DNA of 64,000 nucleotides from positions 62,001 through 126,000 of the IMG/VR virus record IMGVR_UViG_3300021961_000024, one strand, 5' to 3'. The notes beneath the pieces were generated by a model. The model had not been told where the DNA came from. It was given only the letters and a program-made list of their open reading frames with translations, and did not search any database. This document shows, in pieces, positions 32,039 to 40,211 of this stretch. Position 1 is the stretch's first letter. Every line of letters starts with the position of its first letter. The position numbers were made by a program, and so were the translations under genes. The stretch comes from a virus.

Positions 32039-34498
32039 TTGTCATTTTATACATCAGTCGACGTTCTCGGTAATCGTGTAGTTTACCGTGGCTATACTGA
32101 CAACGGCACTCCAGTGTCACATCGATATGAATTCGAACCTACACTCTTTCTTCCATCTAAAAATGAAACCGGCTGGCGCACCCTTGAAGGCTATAACGTA
32201 GAACCTATTACGTTGCCGTCTCCTAGCGCTATGCGGGATTGGATTAAAGACAAAGAAGGACTGGAAGGCTTTAAGTACTATGGCTGTGATCGTCCTGTCA
32301 TGCAGTTTATTCAAGAAAAGTTTCCCGGTGAAATCCCCTTTAATCGTGGCCACATCAATGTAGTTAACATTGATATCGAGGTCTACTCAGATGATGGCTT
32401 TCCTACCCCAGAAGAAGCCCGACACCCTATTACGGCTATTACCTGCAAGTCGTCTCGTTCCTCCGTGTACCACGTTTGGGGCACGAAAGAGTATGATGTA
32501 GAAAAATCCCCGCATAAACATCTTTTAATCCAGTATCACTACTGCAAAGACGAAGTAGAGTTGCTCTATAAGTTCCTAGTCTGGTGGAAGAAAGATTATC
32601 CCGATATTATTACCGGATGGAATATTCGATTCTTCGATATTCCGTACATCGTTAATCGTATCACCCGACTTGGCTCTGAGAAAGCAGCAGAGTCTCTTTC
32701 CCCGTGGGGATCTGTACGTCAAAAGCAGGTTCAGTTCAAGAACAAGAACATGGACTCTTATCAGTTGACTGGGATCAGCCAAATGGACTACTATGACCTA
32801 TTCCAAAAGTTTGGTTATAGCTACGGTCCACAAGAATCATATAAACTGGACCACATTGCCCATGTGGTTCTTGGTGAGAATAAACTATCCTACGATGAAT
32901 ATGGTAGCCTCCGCAATCTTTATAATGAGAATCATCAGCTCTATATCGACTATAACATTAAGGACGTAGAACTAGTAGAACGTATGGACGAGAAGATGGA
33001 TCTTATCGGTCTAGCATGCACACTGGCCTATAAGGCTGGTGTAAACTTTACTGACGTATTCGGTACTACTTCCATCTGGGATTCTATTGTCTATCGGGAC
33101 CTAACCCTTAAGAATATTGCTGTTCCCCCCATGAAAGATCGTGAACGACTGGCTAATATGTCGGTTGGATTCGCGGGCGGGTACGTGAAAGAGGTTAAGC
33201 CTGCCATGTATGAATGGGTAGTTAGCTTTGACCTTAACTCTCTATACCCTAACATCATTGCTCAATGGAACATGTCGCCCGAGACTCTTATACAAACTAC
33301 CCGGGTGCCAGATAACGTATCTCGTGCGGCTAACGATTCTAAGTATGATAATTCGTTCGAAGGTACGTTTCCTCGAATTGTTAAAGCTTATTATGCTGAA
33401 CGTAAAGAGGTCAAGAAAGAAATGCTCGCAGCAATGCGTAAGCAACAGAAAGACGGTACAAGTAAAGAACTGGAACGTGAGATTGCCACGGCCCAAAACA
33501 AACAAATGGCAATTAAGATCCTTATGAACTCTTTGTTTGGTGCTATTGGTAATAAGTGGTACCGATACTTTGACCTTCGTGTTGCCGAGGGCATTACCCT
33601 TACAGGTCAGCATGTTATTAAGTGGTGTGAACGAGCTATTAACTCCGAACTGAACAAGATCTTAGGCACTGACGACGATTATGTTATTGCTATTGATACT
33701 GATTCGGTTTATGTTAACTTTGCACCATTCGTTAAAAAGTTTAACCCGGTTGATCCGGTTAAGTTCCTAGATGAAGCATGCGAGAATCATTTTAACCCCA
33801 TGTTCGAACGGTCTATGAAAGATCTGTTTGATGATATGAATTGCTTCGAAAACCGTATGGTTATGGAACGTGAGGTTATTGCTGACCGTGGCATCTGGCA
33901 AGCTAAGAAGCGATATATCCTTAACGTACACAACTCTGAAGGTGTTCAATACGAAAAGCCTAAGCTTAAGATCATGGGTATTGAAGCTATCAAGTCTTCC
34001 ACGCCCGAGGTCGCGCGCGGATGGATGCGCGAACTGTTCCCTGTTCTTATGTCAGGCACCGAAGCCGAAACCCAGGCATATATTCGTAAATGTAAGGAAA
34101 AGTTCCGTAAGCTACGCCCAGATCAGGTTGCTGCACCACGTGGTGTTACCGACATCGATAAATGGGTAACATCTGATGGATATAAAAAAGGTTGTCCAAT
34201 TCACGTTCGCGGGTCAATCCTCTATAACAAAGCATTGGCGGAAAAACGACTAGATAAGAAATATGAACTTATTCAAAACGGAAATAAGATGAAGTATACA
34301 TACTTACGTCTACCGAATCCTCTAAAAGAGAATGTTATCTCGTTTATGGATTACCTACCTCCCGAACTCGGTCTGGATAAATATATAGACTACGATCTAC
34401 AGTTCGACAAAGCATTCTTGGATCCGGTCCAATCTATCTTAGATTCTATTGGTTGGAAAAGTGAACCCAAAGCAACATTAGAGGATTTCTTTGGATAA
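32039..34498 (+). CDS. gp43: DNA polymerase gp43-like (family B)
   Basis: Family B polymerase: exonuclease I VVNIDIEVYSDD near residue 110, motif A SFDLNSLYPNI near 398, motif B KILMNSLFGAIGNKWYRY, and motif C DTDS at about 553-556. The C-terminus ATLEDFFG is a candidate clamp-binding tail. 819 aa, shorter than T4 (898). The start is TTG 32039, not 32033, because AGGAGG at 32025-32030 is 8 nt from 32039 but only 2 nt from 32033. Confidence 0.96.
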   Translation: MSFYTSVDVLGNRVVYRGYTDNGTPVSHRYEFEPTLFLPSKNETGWRTLEGYNVEPITLPSPSAMRDWIKDKEGLEGFKYYGCDRPVMQFIQEKFPGEIPFNRGHINVVNIDIEVYSDDGFPTPEEARHPITAITCKSSRSSVYHVWGTKEYDVEKSPHKHLLIQYHYCKDEVELLYKFLVWWKKDYPDIITGWNIRFFDIPYIVNRITRLGSEKAAESLSPWGSVRQKQVQFKNKNMDSYQLTGISQMDYYDLFQKFGYSYGPQESYKLDHIAHVVLGENKLSYDEYGSLRNLYNENHQLYIDYNIKDVELVERMDEKMDLIGLACTLAYKAGVNFTDVFGTTSIWDSIVYRDLTLKNIAVPPMKDRERLANMSVGFAGGYVKEVKPAMYEWVVSFDLNSLYPNIIAQWNMSPETLIQTTRVPDNVSRAANDSKYDNSFEGTFPRIVKAYYAERKEVKKEMLAAMRKQQKDGTSKELEREIATAQNKQMAIKILMNSLFGAIGNKWYRYFDLRVAEGITLTGQHVIKWCERAINSELNKILGTDDDYVIAIDTDSVYVNFAPFVKKFNPVDPVKFLDEACENHFNPMFERSMKDLFDDMNCFENRMVMEREVIADRGIWQAKKRYILNVHNSEGVQYEKPKLKIMGIEAIKSSTPEVARGWMRELFPVLMSGTEAETQAYIRKCKEKFRKLRPDQVAAPRGVTDIDKWVTSDGYKKGCPIHVRGSILYNKALAEKRLDKKYELIQNGNKMKYTYLRLPNPLKENVISFMDYLPPELGLDKYIDYDLQFDKAFLDPVQSILDSIGWKSEPKATLEDFFG

Positions 34499-34514
34499 AA
34501 ATGTGTGGTATAAT
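34486..34514 (+). promoter_or_regulatory. Probable extended -10 promoter
   Basis: TGG directly before TATAAT (34509-34514) makes an extended -10. A weak TTTCTT lies exactly 17 nt upstream (34486-34491). It would serve the MazG-like and metabolic genes that follow. Confidence 0.55.
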
Positions 34515-34536
34515 ATGAATATTGATGGAGAATATA

Positions 34537-34947
34537 ATGTCTAATTGGCCCGATGATATTGCTGCTATGCACCATAAGTTTGGTGTAAGGCAGTGGTTTG
34601 AAGAGAATAAACACGATAAGGATCTTATGGCAAAGTATCTTGCCTTTAGGTTGTCTATGTGTAAAGAAGAGTTGGATGAAACCCTTACTGCCGTAGACAA
34701 TAAAGATCCTGAAGAGATTGTCGATGGTCTAATCGACCTTTGTGTATTTGCTATCGGTACACTAGACGTATTTGGGGTAGATGCAAATCAAGCATGGAAT
34801 AAAGTCTATAGGGCAAATATGACAAAAGAACCGGGTGTTAAACCGGGCCGTCCTAATCCATTCGGTCTTCCAGATCTACTTAAACCAGAAGGTTGGAAAG
34901 CTCCTAGCCACGAGGATAACCATGGCAATCTCCCTGACGTCTTTTAA
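34537..34947 (+). CDS. MazG-like / all-alpha NTP pyrophosphohydrolase-type protein
   Basis: The helical pattern FRLSMCKEELDETLTAVDNKDPEEIVDGLIDLCVFAIG (in part: CKEELDETLTAVDNKDPEEI) carries the E-E-x-x-E ... D-x-x-x-D metal-binding arrangement of all-alpha NTP-PPases. These hydrolyse non-canonical or free nucleotides, and MazG relatives are common in marine phages. ATG 34537 follows GGAG and is preferred over TTG 34522. The last 26 nt overlap the next gene. Confidence 0.72.
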   Translation: MSNWPDDIAAMHHKFGVRQWFEENKHDKDLMAKYLAFRLSMCKEELDETLTAVDNKDPEEIVDGLIDLCVFAIGTLDVFGVDANQAWNKVYRANMTKEPGVKPGRPNPFGLPDLLKPEGWKAPSHEDNHGNLPDVF

Positions 34948-35848
34948 GAGTCAATATGACAATGTACCAAAGCAGATGGACTTCTCGGATTGGGCGCACT
35001 TCGAGAGGTTCTTATTCGCATTATCTAATCGACCTTTAGGAGGTAAAAAAGATGCTGAACTTATTTCCCCGGCTGTCTATGTTCCTAATACAACTAGAGC
35101 CAACAAAAACGTACTTACTTGGGCAGGTTGGGCTGCTGTTGATGTTGACGACATTGAGATTCATGGGGACGTAAAAGATGTTGTTGATAATATGTGCGGT
35201 TCTTATTCCTATATTTGCTATAGTACAGCCAGCAGTAAAATTGATAAACCAAAGTTTCGAATTGTCTTCAGACTCTCGCGATATATTGAGTCCGGACAGA
35301 TTAAACACTTCTGGTGGGCACTCAACAATTACCTTGACAGTGCCGGAGATCGTCAAACTAAGGACCTTAGTCGAATGTACTACGTACCTGCGACGTACGA
35401 TAGCGCTTTCAATTTTATTTTCTCTGGTGGCAGCGATACCCTTGACGTTGATGCTCTTCTTTCTAGATTCCCGTATGTAGAAAAACAGCATAGCAATAAC
35501 TTTATGGATAGACTACCTGAAGCTATTCAGCGGTCTGTAATCGAACATCGTAGATCGAAAATGGAAAACACCAACTATGTTTGGTCTGGTTATAATGACT
35601 GTCCATTCTGGCCACGTAAACTTGCAGACGAATACAGAGCAATTACTGAAACTGGTTGGTATCATAAGATGTACCAGATTATGGTAGCTACGGCTGCTAA
35701 AGCAATTACTAAGGAATACCCAATTACTGCATCTCAGATCGCGAATCTATGCCAAGAGTTTGATCGTGAGAATGGTAATTGGTATGAAAATCGTCCGCTA
35801 GAGGTTGAGGCGGATCGCGCACTTGAATATGCTTACAAAAACGTATAG
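34922..35848 (+). CDS. Putative primase-polymerase-like (AEP fold) protein
   Basis: The segment AGWAAVDVDDIE (about 75-86) resembles motif I (hhDhD) of archaeo-eukaryotic primases. The following ICYSTASSKIDKPKFRIVFRL resembles motif II plus the basic strand, though the usual Ser-x-His is replaced. The C-terminal half has QIMVATAAKAITKEYPITASQIANL, like a PriCT-type helical region. T4-like phages normally use the gp61 primase, which is not in the window. I prefer ATG 34922. The enzymatic role is unproven. Confidence 0.5.
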   Translation: MAISLTSFKSQYDNVPKQMDFSDWAHFERFLFALSNRPLGGKKDAELISPAVYVPNTTRANKNVLTWAGWAAVDVDDIEIHGDVKDVVDNMCGSYSYICYSTASSKIDKPKFRIVFRLSRYIESGQIKHFWWALNNYLDSAGDRQTKDLSRMYYVPATYDSAFNFIFSGGSDTLDVDALLSRFPYVEKQHSNNFMDRLPEAIQRSVIEHRRSKMENTNYVWSGYNDCPFWPRKLADEYRAITETGWYHKMYQIMVATAAKAITKEYPITASQIANLCQEFDRENGNWYENRPLEVEADRALEYAYKNV

Positions 35849-35859
35849 GAGTATATAAT

Positions 35860-36027
35860 ATGTACACACTTGAACTAAAAGATGATGGCAATGGGGAATT
35901 GCTTATTGAATTTCCTGATGAACTGATGACCTCTATGGGTTGGGAAATTGGCACTGTATTAGTCTGGGAAGAACAAGACGATGGTGCTTGGACAGTAAGA
36001 AAGGCGGATGAGGATGAAGTCGTCTAA
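35860..36027 (+). CDS. AbrB/MazE-like small protein, 55 aa
   Basis: MYTLELKDDGNGELLIEFPD then LMTSMGWEIGTVLVWEEQDD has the swapped-hairpin pattern of AbrB/SpoVT/MazE DNA-binding domains. AGGAG precedes the ATG. No toxin partner is obvious, since the next gene (78 aa, 20 nt overlap) is not MazF-like. It may be a transcription factor or an antitoxin-like inhibitor. Confidence 0.65.
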   Translation: MYTLELKDDGNGELLIEFPDELMTSMGWEIGTVLVWEEQDDGAWTVRKADEDEVV

Positions 36028-36244
36028 AAATAAACCTGGACTATTAAAAAGAATTTTTAGTGATCATTATACCGTTACTCTCTATACACAAGAGGATGAC
36101 GGTACGACTGGTGTTATGTCCTACGAGTTAAAGGAATTAAAAAAAATTACTTCAACCTATTTCAAGGGTGTTACGCTTGAAGGTGCAAAAGTAGAATTTA
36201 GAACTCATAAACCCTTTGATTATAGAGTGGTGAAACATTATTAA
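36008..36244 (+). CDS. Hypothetical protein, 78 aa
   Basis: A basic N-terminus (RMKSSKNKPGLLKRIF) followed by beta-rich YTVTLYTQEDDGTTGVMSYEL and KKITSTYFKGVTLEGAKVEF. Similar small beta proteins occur in T4-like phages, from memory. A start at 36014 is an alternative. It overlaps the AbrB-like gene by 20 nt and kdsA by 1 nt. Function unknown. Confidence 0.55.
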   Translation: MRMKSSKNKPGLLKRIFSDHYTVTLYTQEDDGTTGVMSYELKELKKITSTYFKGVTLEGAKVEFRTHKPFDYRVVKHY

Positions 36245-37059
36245 TGCGTATTATTGCCGGTCCCTGTCAGCACGAATCATTAGAACAATCTTTAGAGATC
36301 GCAAAAGCTTGCAAATGGGATTGCGAACAGTTTGGATTTGAATATGTTTTTAAAGCCAGCTATGACAAAGCTAATCGCACCTCTATGAATGGAAAACGGG
36401 GTAAAGGTTTACCCCAAACAATGTTTGATTTCAGGGAGATGAAAAAGAACATTCCGGATCTTAAGATTCTTACAGATGTGCATAGTGTCGAAGATGTTAT
36501 GTTCATTCGAAATCATTTTAGAGATAGTGTTGATGTTATTCAGATCCCAGCCTTTCTATGCCGGCAAACTGATTTAATTCGTGCAGCTGTAGAAAGCAAT
36601 AAGATCGTTAATATTAAAAAGGGACAGTTCCTAGCACCATGGGATGTTGCAGGCATTTTGTCAAAAACTGAAGGCGCAAAAGAAATTTGGATTACTGAAA
36701 GGGGTACTAGTTTTGGATATAATAATTTGGTGGTTGATTTCACCGGCCTTGACTATATGCTTAATAACTTTGATTGTCCTATTGTTTTGGACGCCACGCA
36801 CTCCGTTCAAAAACCAGGTGGGCAAGGCAGTTCTAGTGGCGGCAATCGAGATTATGTTCCTGGGCTATGTCGTGCAGGCTCTGCTTTGGGTATTAAAAAC
36901 TTCTTTTTAGAAGTACATCCTGATCCTGAAAATGCTCCATCCGACGGACCTAATATGGTTAAACTTATGGATTTTCAAAAGGTGATTGATGGTATCGATA
37001 GATGCCATTATACACCAAAAGAAACAGCACCTATTGATAGAAATTATAGGAATTGGTAA
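36244..37059 (+). CDS. kdsA: 3-deoxy-D-manno-octulosonate-8-phosphate synthase (KDO-8-P synthase)
   Basis: Condenses PEP and arabinose-5-phosphate. Motifs: IIAGPCQHES, FKASYDKANRTS, GKGLPQTM near the start, DVIQIPAFLCRQTDLI, VNIKKGQFLAPWD, ITERGTSFGYNNLVVD (GTxFGYxxLV), DATHSVQKPGG, and the C-terminal EVHPDPENAPSDGPNM. Its 271 aa fit the bacterial enzyme (about 280). It is followed directly by kdsB with zero spacing. A phage-encoded KDO pathway could remodel host LPS or supply CMP-KDO for another transfer. Confidence 0.95.
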   Translation: MRIIAGPCQHESLEQSLEIAKACKWDCEQFGFEYVFKASYDKANRTSMNGKRGKGLPQTMFDFREMKKNIPDLKILTDVHSVEDVMFIRNHFRDSVDVIQIPAFLCRQTDLIRAAVESNKIVNIKKGQFLAPWDVAGILSKTEGAKEIWITERGTSFGYNNLVVDFTGLDYMLNNFDCPIVLDATHSVQKPGGQGSSSGGNRDYVPGLCRAGSALGIKNFFLEVHPDPENAPSDGPNMVKLMDFQKVIDGIDRCHYTPKETAPIDRNYRNW

Positions 37060-37752
37060 ATGGCGACCGCTATCCTCATTCCGGCTAGATACGGATCAAC
37101 TCGATTTCCAGGTAAACCTCTAACTATGCTTGGTGATCACCATATGATCGTCAGAGTATATAATGCATGTAAAGAGGCCGGTCTTGATACCTATGTGTTG
37201 ACTGACCATCCTTTAATTATAGATTTATTCCCAGATAATAAATTAATTGTAGATACAGATCCATATGAAAATGGGACTGAGCGGTGTGCCGGCGCTGTTA
37301 ATAAATCTGCATTATTATCTCATTATGATCGATTTATTAACGTACAAGGTGATATGCCGGATGTTACTTTAGAGATGATCCAAAAAACCGAAAAGATGTT
37401 AAATTATTATAAAGTCTCTACGGTTTGTGCATTGATGCCGGAAGAAGAACAAAATAATCCTAATTCGGTTAAACTGGTTAGAGCTGGGGATAAATGTTTG
37501 TGGTTCGGCAGAGGAATGACTGGATACGGAGATTGGCATTTGGGGGTTTACGGATACCACAAAGATGTGTTACAATTGTATCCGTACATGACTGGTACAA
37601 AAGAAGAACGCGTCGAAAAATTAGAACAACTACGTTGGCTAAAAAATGGACATGATATTGGTGTCTTACCAGTAACCTTTAATGGTATTGAGATTAATAC
37701 ACCAGAGGATGCGAGGAAGTGGAATGAAAAGAACAATGGTAGATCCACCTAG
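37060..37752 (+). CDS. kdsB: CMP-KDO synthetase (3-deoxy-manno-octulosonate cytidylyltransferase)
   Basis: Activates KDO with CTP. Motifs: ILIPARYGSTRFPGKPL at the N-terminus, NGTERCAGAV, VNVQGDMPDV-like INVQGDMPDV, and LGVYGYHKDVL. Its 230 aa are slightly shorter than bacterial KdsB (about 245). It sits directly after kdsA and ends overlapping a small gene by 29 nt. No KDO transferase or KdsC phosphatase is certain in the window. Confidence 0.94.
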   Translation: MATAILIPARYGSTRFPGKPLTMLGDHHMIVRVYNACKEAGLDTYVLTDHPLIIDLFPDNKLIVDTDPYENGTERCAGAVNKSALLSHYDRFINVQGDMPDVTLEMIQKTEKMLNYYKVSTVCALMPEEEQNNPNSVKLVRAGDKCLWFGRGMTGYGDWHLGVYGYHKDVLQLYPYMTGTKEERVEKLEQLRWLKNGHDIGVLPVTFNGIEINTPEDARKWNEKNNGRST

Positions 37753-37906
37753 TGGATGGAAGTATGGATTTCCTAAACCGTTGCCTGCAGATTATCCAGA
37801 GGGGGAAAGTATTATCCCTTGGCTGTTGAGCGAAGGCTATCCACAATTCGAGATTGATAAAATGCCTAAACACTTCTACTGTCGTTATTGGGAGGTAGAT
37901 GAATGA
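37724..37906 (+). CDS. Conserved-looking small protein, 60 aa
   Basis: MKRTMVDPPSGWKYGFPKPLP and a C-terminal FYCRYWEVDE. The Gly-Trp-x-Tyr-Gly-Phe-Pro-Lys and Cys-x-Tyr-Trp pattern looks like a small T4-like phage family. ATG 37724 follows GAGGAAG. It overlaps kdsB by 29 nt and the next gene by 4 nt. Function unknown. Confidence 0.62.
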   Translation: MKRTMVDPPSGWKYGFPKPLPADYPEGESIIPWLLSEGYPQFEIDKMPKHFYCRYWEVDE

Positions 37907-38067
37907 GATTTAGTAGATGGAATGAACACGGGATTAAGATTGAGGTAGAAGTCCATGATGATAGCACACTTGATGAAGTGCTTGAACAGTTTCAGAACTT
38001 CCTTCGTGCTTGTGGATATATGATTGAATATAACAAAGTTCTTGATATAGTGGATATGGATGAATGA
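37903..38067 (+). CDS. Hypothetical protein, 54 aa
   Basis: A short ORF (MRFSRWNEHGIKIEVEVHDD, then a helix LDEVLEQFQNFLRACGYMIE) whose start overlaps the upstream stop (ATGA) and whose stop overlaps the next ATG. The coupled arrangement in a compact operon supports it. It resembles small phage proteins with one beta hairpin and one helix. Function unknown. Confidence 0.6.
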   Translation: MRFSRWNEHGIKIEVEVHDDSTLDEVLEQFQNFLRACGYMIEYNKVLDIVDMDE

Positions 38068-38303
38068 AAGTAATTGATTTATTGGCAAAAGCACTTGAGC
38101 ACGAAGCGGTTTGGGATCTTATGGATGCTATGGTTGTACACCGTTTGAAAGAGTCTCGCGACATGTATACAATGGAACGTGAACGACTTGATAATATTAA
38201 AGCTAATCGTGAGCTTTTGCTACACGAAGAAGAAGACTGGGAATGCCTGGTCCAAGATATTCATGCATTGAACAGGGTGATTGATATCTATGGCGAACAA
38301 TGA
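38064..38303 (+). CDS. Hypothetical helical protein, 79 aa
   Basis: An all-helical charged protein (LLAKALEHEAVWDLMDAMVV; MERERLDNIKANRELLLHEEE) with likely coiled coil. It is coupled to its neighbour by a 4 nt overlap and overlaps the next gene by 14 nt. Function unknown. Confidence 0.55.
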   Translation: MKVIDLLAKALEHEAVWDLMDAMVVHRLKESRDMYTMERERLDNIKANRELLLHEEEDWECLVQDIHALNRVIDIYGEQ

Positions 38304-38616
38304 TTATATTGTAGTAACAACTATTTCAACACATCGTATGCGTTATGTAATGCACAAAGATGATTTGAGTAAGTTGAATACAGATGTTACCCCAACCGAA
38401 AAAGATCTAGTTGATTGGGCACTAGATACAGTAACTATGCAAGAGTGTGAAGAGTTTTCACAGGAATGGCTTGGTGAACAGATCGTAGATCACTACGAAT
38501 GCACTGAAGATGAAATGCTGACATTCTTTGATCGTGACAACGACTATTTAAAGGGTTGGGATCGTGATTATAAGATCGAGCATGTTCGCAAATGTTTGAA
38601 AGGTGATGGGAAATGA
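38290..38616 (+). CDS. Hypothetical protein, 108 aa
   Basis: An acidic protein with NDYIVVTTISTHRMRYVMHK at the start and ECEEFSQEWLGEQIVDHYEC. ATG 38290 is preferred over TTG 38281. Two such histidine/cysteine spots do not make a clear metal site. It overlaps the cupin gene by 4 nt. Confidence 0.52.
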   Translation: MANNDYIVVTTISTHRMRYVMHKDDLSKLNTDVTPTEKDLVDWALDTVTMQECEEFSQEWLGEQIVDHYECTEDEMLTFFDRDNDYLKGWDRDYKIEHVRKCLKGDGK

Positions 38617-38954
38617 TCGCAGGAAAAGTGTGGGGTACGACTGAACTAATTGAAGCTAATGGTGTGCTCGAGTTTCATCGAATTGAGATGGAAGCTGGTG
38701 GTGTGTGTTCTAAACACCTTCATGAGTATAAGTGGAATGGCTTCTATGTAGAATCAGGTCGTATGCTTATTCGTGTATGGCAAAAAGATTATGATCTGGT
38801 GGATGAGACTGTACTAGGCCCTGGTGACTATACAAAAGTCAAGCCTGGTGTCTATCACCAGTTTGAGTGTATTGAAGATGGTGTAGCATTTGAACTTTAT
38901 TGGGCCGAGTTTAACCATAACGATATTAAAAGAGAAACTGTAGGACATAAATAA
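38613..38954 (+). CDS. Cupin-domain protein
   Basis: A single small beta-barrel: EAGGVCSKHLHEYKWNGFYVESGR (in part: CSKHLHEYKWNGFYVESG) is the cupin motif 1 with H-x-H-x-x-x-W, and PGDYTKVKPGVYHQFECIED is motif 2 with the metal-ligand His. Similar to mannose-6-phosphate isomerase type II or dTDP-sugar epimerase cupins. Its place between sugar genes suggests carbohydrate chemistry. Confidence 0.82.
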   Translation: MIAGKVWGTTELIEANGVLEFHRIEMEAGGVCSKHLHEYKWNGFYVESGRMLIRVWQKDYDLVDETVLGPGDYTKVKPGVYHQFECIEDGVAFELYWAEFNHNDIKRETVGHK

Positions 38955-39130
38955 TGTGGATGTTGCTTTGGATTCAGTTAATTCAAGGGACTGTTATCGT
39001 AACAGATTTAGGTGAATATGAAACATTTGAAGAATGTTTATACGATATGCACGAGGCTGAAATTGCAATCAATAAAACCTGGGAAGGTATGGTCTGCGTT
39101 CAAGACGTAGAAGACTATAAAGGAACTTAA
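38954..39130 (+). CDS. Hypothetical small protein with hydrophobic N-terminus, 58 aa
   Basis: MWMLLWIQLIQGTVIVTDLG is hydrophobic, possibly a membrane anchor, followed by an acidic part with two Cys (EECLYDM, GMVCVQD). It starts on the base that ends the cupin gene and ends one base before the IscA-like gene. Function unknown. Confidence 0.55.
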   Translation: MWMLLWIQLIQGTVIVTDLGEYETFEECLYDMHEAEIAINKTWEGMVCVQDVEDYKGT

Positions 39131-39490
39131 ATGTCTCTAGTATTTTTAACCCCATCCGCTAATAGCCAAATCGGCAAGCTTTGTCAAGAAAATAACTGTC
39201 ATGCGATTAGTTTGAATATCAAGGGCGGAGGATGTGCCGGGTTCGAATATGAATGGGGTACAATGACCGAATCTGAAATAGAAAAGAACGATATTCTGAT
39301 CCCCTGTGAAAATGGTAATTTTGTAGTAGGATCAACAAGTTTAATGTTTCTACTTGGTTCCACTATTGATTATACAAAATCCATTATTGGATCAACATTT
39401 GAGATTTCAAATCCGAATGCGCAATCTTCTTGTGGCTGCGGCGTGAGTGTTAATTTTGATATGGATAAAGTAGCAGAGAATGCAGCTTGA
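39131..39490 (+). CDS. A-type Fe-S carrier (IscA/HesB/ErpA-like)
   Basis: The conserved cysteines are all present: GGGCAGFEY near residue 36 and the terminal CGCG in QSSCGCGVSVNF. A-type carriers hold and transfer Fe-S clusters or iron. Found also in cyanophages. In this phage it could serve the radical SAM enzymes at 1.6-5.2 kb; that link is my inference. It overlaps the HAD gene by 11 nt. Confidence 0.92.
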   Translation: MSLVFLTPSANSQIGKLCQENNCHAISLNIKGGGCAGFEYEWGTMTESEIEKNDILIPCENGNFVVGSTSLMFLLGSTIDYTKSIIGSTFEISNPNAQSSCGCGVSVNFDMDKVAENAA

Positions 39491-40211
39491 TGTAAAATCA
39501 AAACCAGACCTTAATAAGTTCGTTTTCGACGTAGACGGAACTCTCACATATAGTAGACATACAATTGATCCTAAGTTTAGAGACTGGATGATTGATTTTG
39601 CTAACAATCATTTTTGTTGTATTGTAACAGGATCTGACCGTCCGAAAACCTTAGAACAAATCGGCTCCGGATTATATAATTCAATGCAGATCTGTTTCCA
39701 GTGCGCAGGTAATGATATTTGGCACAAAGACAGAAGACTTGAAGTTCGTAAAATGGAACTTCCTATGGAAATGTTTGACGCATTTGACGACTTCCTCCAG
39801 ATAAGTCAGTTCCCAGTTAAAACCGGGAATCATGTAGATGTAAGACCGGGCCTAGTTAATTTTTCTATTATCGGTCGTGGATGTACTATCGATGAACGGG
39901 AAGAATATAAAGAATGGGATGCCGTTCATTACGAAAGACAAGCAATTGCTGATTATTTGAATACGTATTTTCCTGCCTATGATTGCCAAGTCGCAGGAGA
40001 AACCGGTATAGATATTGTCGAAAAGGGATATGATAAATCCCAAATCATTCATAAATTTTCCCCATATGATAACATTCATTTCTTTGGAGACAAAATGGAG
40101 CCAGGGGGAAATGATTATACGCTCATGCTAGAAGTTGCAAATTCTGGCAGCCATGCACATCATGTAAAGAGTTGGGAAGAAACATGGAGCATCCTAAAAA
40201 GCCTATCGTAG
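39480..40211 (+). CDS. HAD-superfamily phosphomannomutase-like enzyme (eukaryotic PMM type)
   Basis: FDVDGTLTYSR is the HAD nucleophile loop, and the C-terminal HFFGDKMEPGGNDYTLM matches the acidic loop of eukaryote-type phosphomannomutases (GDKTxPGGND). Central RPGLVNFSIIGRG also fits PMM (RxGMxNVSPIGR). Expected reaction: mannose-6-P to mannose-1-P. A simple sugar phosphatase is the alternative, and it might replace KdsC. It precedes a nucleotidyltransferase. Confidence 0.8.
   Translation: MQLDVKSKPDLNKFVFDVDGTLTYSRHTIDPKFRDWMIDFANNHFCCIVTGSDRPKTLEQIGSGLYNSMQICFQCAGNDIWHKDRRLEVRKMELPMEMFDAFDDFLQISQFPVKTGNHVDVRPGLVNFSIIGRGCTIDEREEYKEWDAVHYERQAIADYLNTYFPAYDCQVAGETGIDIVEKGYDKSQIIHKFSPYDNIHFFGDKMEPGGNDYTLMLEVANSGSHAHHVKSWEETWSILKSLS

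Noticed and set aside
35860-36244. MazEF-type toxin-antitoxin pair
   Set aside because: The 55 aa protein is AbrB/MazE-like, but the following 78 aa protein has no MazF features, so a toxin partner cannot be claimed.
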